A stretch of DNA of 7,240 nucleotides, taken from contig CAZYLK010000244.1 of assembly GCA_964648365.1 (NCBI GenBank), positions 1 to 7,240 on the forward strand, read 5' to 3'. The DNA comes from SURF-32 sp964648365. Lineage in GTDB: Bacteria; Planctomycetota; Phycisphaerae; UBA1845. Positions 4,255-7,240 of the stretch are shown piece by piece. Position numbers and translations under genes: made by a program. Within the stretch, counting starts at the first letter, position 1, and the number at the start of each line of letters is the position of its first letter. The notes beneath the pieces were generated by a model. The model was not told the origin of the DNA. It made no database searches and saw only the letters and a program-made list of their open reading frames with translations.

Positions 4255-6687
4255 ATGACCGACGATTCCCTCCAGAACAACGACCCGGCCGCCGTGGTGG
4301 CCGGGTCCGGCGGCGGCAGCGCCCACGGCGCGTCGCTGCCCTACGGGGGCGTTCTGGGCGAATTCGAGATCCTCGAAGTCCTCGGCCGGGGCGGCATGGG
4401 CACGGTGTACCGCGCCTGGCAGCAGTCGCTCCATCGACTCGTCGCGCTGAAGGTGCTCGCGCCGCACGTGGCGGATTCGCCGTCGGCCGTCGTTCGCTTC
4501 CAGCGGGAGGCACAGGCCGCGGCCAAGCTGCATCACAGCCACATCGTCCCCATCCACGCCCAGGGATGCGACCGCGGACACTACTACTACGCGATGGAAC
4601 TCGTGGACGGCGTCAGCCTGCACGCGCTGATCCAGGAGGAGCGCCTCACGCGAACGGGTGAGGGGCAGATCAACGACATCGCCGAAACCGTCGTCTCATC
4701 GTCCGGCGACTACGACCCGGACGCGACGCTCGTGATTCGATCCGACTCGAAGGGCGGGCCGCGGAGCGTGACCGATTCCAGCGTCTCGCTCGCGCTTGAA
4801 CCCGCCGCGAACGCCGACGCCGATCGCTACGAGAACATTGCCATGCAGTGCGCCGCGGTGGCGGACGCGCTGGAATACGCCCATGTGCGCGGCATCATTC
4901 ATCGCGACATCAAGCCGCACAACCTCATCCTCTCGCGCGACGGACGCTTGCAGATCACCGATTTCGGGCTGGCGCGCGTCCTTGAACAGCCGGGCGTCAC
5001 CGTGACGGGCGAGTTCATCGGCTCCCCGCTCTATATGTCACCGGAGCAGATTTCCGGCGACGGCGACCAGGTCGACCGCCGGGCGGATGTTTATTCGCTC
5101 GCGGCCACGATGTACGAATGGCTGACGTTGCGGCCGCCCTTCCCCGGGCGCACGCGCGAGTCCGTCATCGGGCAGGTGCTCCGCGGCGATCCCGAGCCCC
5201 CCCGCAGCATCGATCCCGCCGTCCCCCAGGATCTGGAGACGATCGTCCTGCGCGCCATGGAGCGCGACCCGGCCCGGCGCTACGCCACGGCCGCGGACCT
5301 GCGCGACGACCTGCGATCGTTCGTTCGCGGCGGGCGCATCCGCGCCAAGCGGGCGGGCTGGATGGTGCGCGGGCGGCGGTACGTGGCGCGGCATCCCCGC
5401 CTGTCGGGGGTCGTGGCGTCTGTGGTCGTGCTGGCGGCGGCCGCCGGGCTGTGGTGGCGGGCCAAGTCGAACATTGCGGCCGACAAGGCGGACGTCATCC
5501 AGCGCGAGTCGGTCGTCGCGCAGAAGGAGGCGCAGGTCGAGGAACAGCTCGTCCAGCTCGATTCGATCCTGAAGAACCTCCCGCTCGAATCTCTGATCGT
5601 CAAAGGCGCCGAGATTGTGGGGGAGCAGGGGCCGGGCCTGGTGGAATCGACCGCGAAGGCGCTGAAAAACGAAGAGGGGCCGATCGTCAGTCCTGCGTTG
5701 CAGGCGGATGTCGGCACGCTGGGATCCATCGCCCGCCGCGCGGTGGAAGACCTGTTCCACTCCCGACCGCTCGACGCAGTCCGGGCGCAGACGCTGGCGT
5801 TCGATCCGCGGCTGATGATCTTTCAGCAGGCGATCGACTCGCTCGATCCCGACGCGGCCATTCGCAACGTCGACGCGTACGTACGAGACCCGTCGGACTA
5901 CACCGCGTTGTATCTCCGCACGCTTCTTAACGCCCGCGCGGGCCGCTATGAAGAAATGGCGGACGATGCGGCCGCGCTGACGACGCACCCGTCCGCAGGG
6001 CCTCACGCCCACATCCTCATGGGTCTGGCCGACCTGTTCGCCAACGACTGGACCGCCACGATCGACGACTGTACCCAGGCGCTGGTGGCTGACGAAACGC
6101 TGCACCTGGCGTGGGCCGTCAAGGGTCTGGCGGAACTGCGCCTCGGGCTTCTGGACGACGCCCTGGCGGACTTTCAGAAGTCGCTCGAGCTGTTCCCGGA
6201 TTCGGTGGTCGGCCGGCTGGGACGCGCTTTCACTTACTTCAGTCGTGCCCGTCACGACGAGGCCATCGCCGACTGCACGCACGTGCTGGAACTGGAGCCG
6301 GACAACGCCGATGCGCTCGTTTCGCGGGGTGAGTTTTTCAAGACCGCCGGCCGGTTCGACGAGGCGCTGGCGGACTTCTCCGCGGCCATGTCGGCGGTCG
6401 GCAATTCTGCGCCCGCCAAGCTGCGTATCTGGCAAAAGGTCCAGGCGACGCAGGGCAGCGCGGGTTCTGTCCGGCGGTCCACAGCCGATTCCGGTCGTCC
6501 GGTTGAATCTGTGCCCACTCCGCCGGAATCGACCACGCCGACCCGTTCGCCGGGGTCGTCCGGAACCATGACGCCGCCGGGATACCCGCCGATGCAACGC
6601 GAAGGGCTGCGTTTCCGCCCCGGTACGATCGCTCGCCGACCCGGCTGGATCGGCCTTGACGACAGCCAAGAGACGGCCACGCCGTGA
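4255..6687 (+). CDS. Hanks-type serine/threonine protein kinase, single membrane span, C-terminal TPR repeats
   Basis: An 810-residue protein. The kinase domain spans about residues 37-357: glycine loop GRGGMGTVY (44-52), Lys66 in ALKVL, Glu85 of helix C, catalytic HRDIKPHN (216-223, Asp218), DFG at 236-238, SPEQ (262-265) in place of APE, and DVYSL (278-282). All catalytic residues are present, so it should be active. An insert of about 60 residues (132-192) sits between the helix D region and helix E and is rich in Ser, Thr and Asp. After a basic stretch (361-382) a membrane segment covers about 383-401, then a charged, probably coiled-coil region (about 404-445). Five TPR-like units follow at about 550-580, 581-614, 615-649, 650-683 and 684-717, then a Pro/Ser/Thr-rich tail. 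With the kinase in the cytoplasm the TPRs would be outside the inner membrane, perhaps binding a partner or sensing a signal. A TGA lies directly before the ATG in frame, so this is the first possible start; GGATGG five bases upstream is a weak ribosome site. The stop overlaps the next start. Confidence 0.96.
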   Translation: MTDDSLQNNDPAAVVAGSGGGSAHGASLPYGGVLGEFEILEVLGRGGMGTVYRAWQQSLHRLVALKVLAPHVADSPSAVVRFQREAQAAAKLHHSHIVPIHAQGCDRGHYYYAMELVDGVSLHALIQEERLTRTGEGQINDIAETVVSSSGDYDPDATLVIRSDSKGGPRSVTDSSVSLALEPAANADADRYENIAMQCAAVADALEYAHVRGIIHRDIKPHNLILSRDGRLQITDFGLARVLEQPGVTVTGEFIGSPLYMSPEQISGDGDQVDRRADVYSLAATMYEWLTLRPPFPGRTRESVIGQVLRGDPEPPRSIDPAVPQDLETIVLRAMERDPARRYATAADLRDDLRSFVRGGRIRAKRAGWMVRGRRYVARHPRLSGVVASVVVLAAAAGLWWRAKSNIAADKADVIQRESVVAQKEAQVEEQLVQLDSILKNLPLESLIVKGAEIVGEQGPGLVESTAKALKNEEGPIVSPALQADVGTLGSIARRAVEDLFHSRPLDAVRAQTLAFDPRLMIFQQAIDSLDPDAAIRNVDAYVRDPSDYTALYLRTLLNARAGRYEEMADDAAALTTHPSAGPHAHILMGLADLFANDWTATIDDCTQALVADETLHLAWAVKGLAELRLGLLDDALADFQKSLELFPDSVVGRLGRAFTYFSRARHDEAIADCTHVLELEPDNADALVSRGEFFKTAGRFDEALADFSAAMSAVGNSAPAKLRIWQKVQATQGSAGSVRRSTADSGRPVESVPTPPESTTPTRSPGSSGTMTPPGYPPMQREGLRFRPGTIARRPGWIGLDDSQETATP

Positions 6688-7240
6688 GCGCGGCCCGCCG
6701 GACGAATTCGGGCCGTACAACGTCTACCCATGCGGGCGTCAGTGCCGACACGGGTCGCCCGCCAGGAAAGCTCCGCGCCGATGCAGGACGCGGGCGAGCG
6801 AACACCGGCTGCAGCGCGCACGCGGGCGGCGCCGCGCAATCGGGACAAGCCACGACGCCGGAAACGCTGCGAGCCCGCATCGACGAGTCCTCGCTGCGCT
6901 GGGCCTTTTCGCGATCGTCCGGCCCGGGCGGGCAGAACGTCAACAAGCTCAATACGCGCGTCGCCTTGCTGTTCGACCTGGAAGCCTGCACGGCGCTCTC
7001 CGACGACGAACGGGCGTGCATCCATTCCCGCTGCCGACGACGCATCTCGGACGACGGCGTGATGCAGGTGGTTTCGTCGCGCTACCGGAGCCAGTCGGCC
7101 AACCGAGAGGATGCGCTCAACAAGTTCTATGAGCTTCTCGCCGAGGCATTGAAGGTCGTCCCCCCGCGGCGACCGACGAAAACCCCGCGCGGCGCGAAGC
7201 GACGACGACTGGAAGACAAGACACGCCGATCGACGGTCAA
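6684..7240 (+). CDS. arfB: ArfB-type peptidyl-tRNA hydrolase (ribosome rescue), extended N-terminus, 3' end cut by the window
   Basis: The frame is open from GTG at 6684 to the window end (185 codons plus two bases). Residues from about 64 match ArfB/YaeJ/ICT1: SSGPGGQNVNKLNTRV with GGQ at 82-84, a region ending ISDDGVM, YRSQSANRED (134-143), and a C-terminal tail rich in Arg, Lys and Pro (about 162-185). In this family the GGQ loop enters the peptidyl-transferase centre and hydrolyses peptidyl-tRNA on stalled ribosomes, while the basic tail occupies the empty mRNA channel. Few residues seem to be missing at the 3' end. GTG at 6684 shares four bases (GTGA) with the kinase stop, suggesting translational coupling, and is the only ATG/GTG/TTG in frame between the kinase stop and the conserved domain. 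It adds about 57 residues, rich in Ala, Gly, Arg, Ser and Thr, compared with E. coli ArfB (GGQ at 26-28). A non-standard start nearer the domain (for example CTG at 6867) remains possible. Domain call is firm; start is less so. Confidence 0.88.
   Translation, partial: MSAARRTNSGRTTSTHAGVSADTGRPPGKLRADAGRGRANTGCSAHAGGAAQSGQATTPETLRARIDESSLRWAFSRSSGPGGQNVNKLNTRVALLFDLEACTALSDDERACIHSRCRRRISDDGVMQVVSSRYRSQSANREDALNKFYELLAEALKVVPPRRPTKTPRGAKRRRLEDKTRRSTV

Noticed and set aside
5038..6720. 560-codon open frame on the minus strand across the kinase gene
   Set aside because: Same antisense artefact; the plus strand carries the kinase, membrane and TPR motifs, and the antisense product is Arg-rich with no recognisable motif.
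6656..7132. 158-codon plus-strand frame overlapping the kinase end and the ArfB gene
   Set aside because: Wrong frame relative to the GGQ-containing ArfB product; Arg-rich with no motif.

Overview
The window is about two-thirds G+C, with strong G/C preference at third codon positions. It carries six protein-coding genes: one on the minus strand at the left edge (incomplete) and five on the plus strand (the last incomplete). A Hanks-type Ser/Thr kinase with a large insert in the catalytic domain, a single membrane span and C-terminal TPRs is typical of Planctomycetota, possibly a Phycisphaerae-like lineage. VanZ-family and polyprenyl sugar-transferase genes nearby fit that assignment. It is an inference from gene style, since the window holds no rRNA or other phylogenetic marker.

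Layout. At 1-623 (minus) is the N-terminal part of a membrane glycosylphosphotransferase of the exopolysaccharide-initiating type. A divergent intergenic region (624-819) holds a canonical G-quadruplex motif just upstream of a -10-like box. Next come an unrecognised lipoprotein (820-1569) and a 541-residue polytopic VanZ-family protein (1639-3264), which appears to contain three divergent VanZ-like repeats. A gamma-class carbonic anhydrase-like hexapeptide-repeat protein follows (3332-3856), with a TACAAT box so close to its ATG that a leaderless mRNA is plausible. A 398-base gap (3857-4254) contains a 20-bp dyad, a perfect TATAAT and a short reading frame that stops at the base before the kinase ATG. 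The kinase-TPR gene (4255-6687) overlaps by four bases (GTGA) the start of an ArfB-type ribosome-rescue peptidyl-tRNA hydrolase (6684 to the edge). The latter has an unusual ~57-residue low-complexity N-terminal extension.

How the genes may work together. The left half (sugar transferase, lipoprotein, VanZ protein) looks like envelope or exopolysaccharide functions, though only proximity links them. The kinase and ArfB genes are the one pair with real evidence of co-expression, through the stop/start overlap. No CRISPR array, transposon, tRNA, rRNA or phage gene was seen. I find no clear evidence of a wholly new multi-gene system. The most unusual signals are the triple VanZ repeat, the kinase-ArfB coupling with the extended ArfB N-terminus, and the promoter-proximal G-quadruplex.
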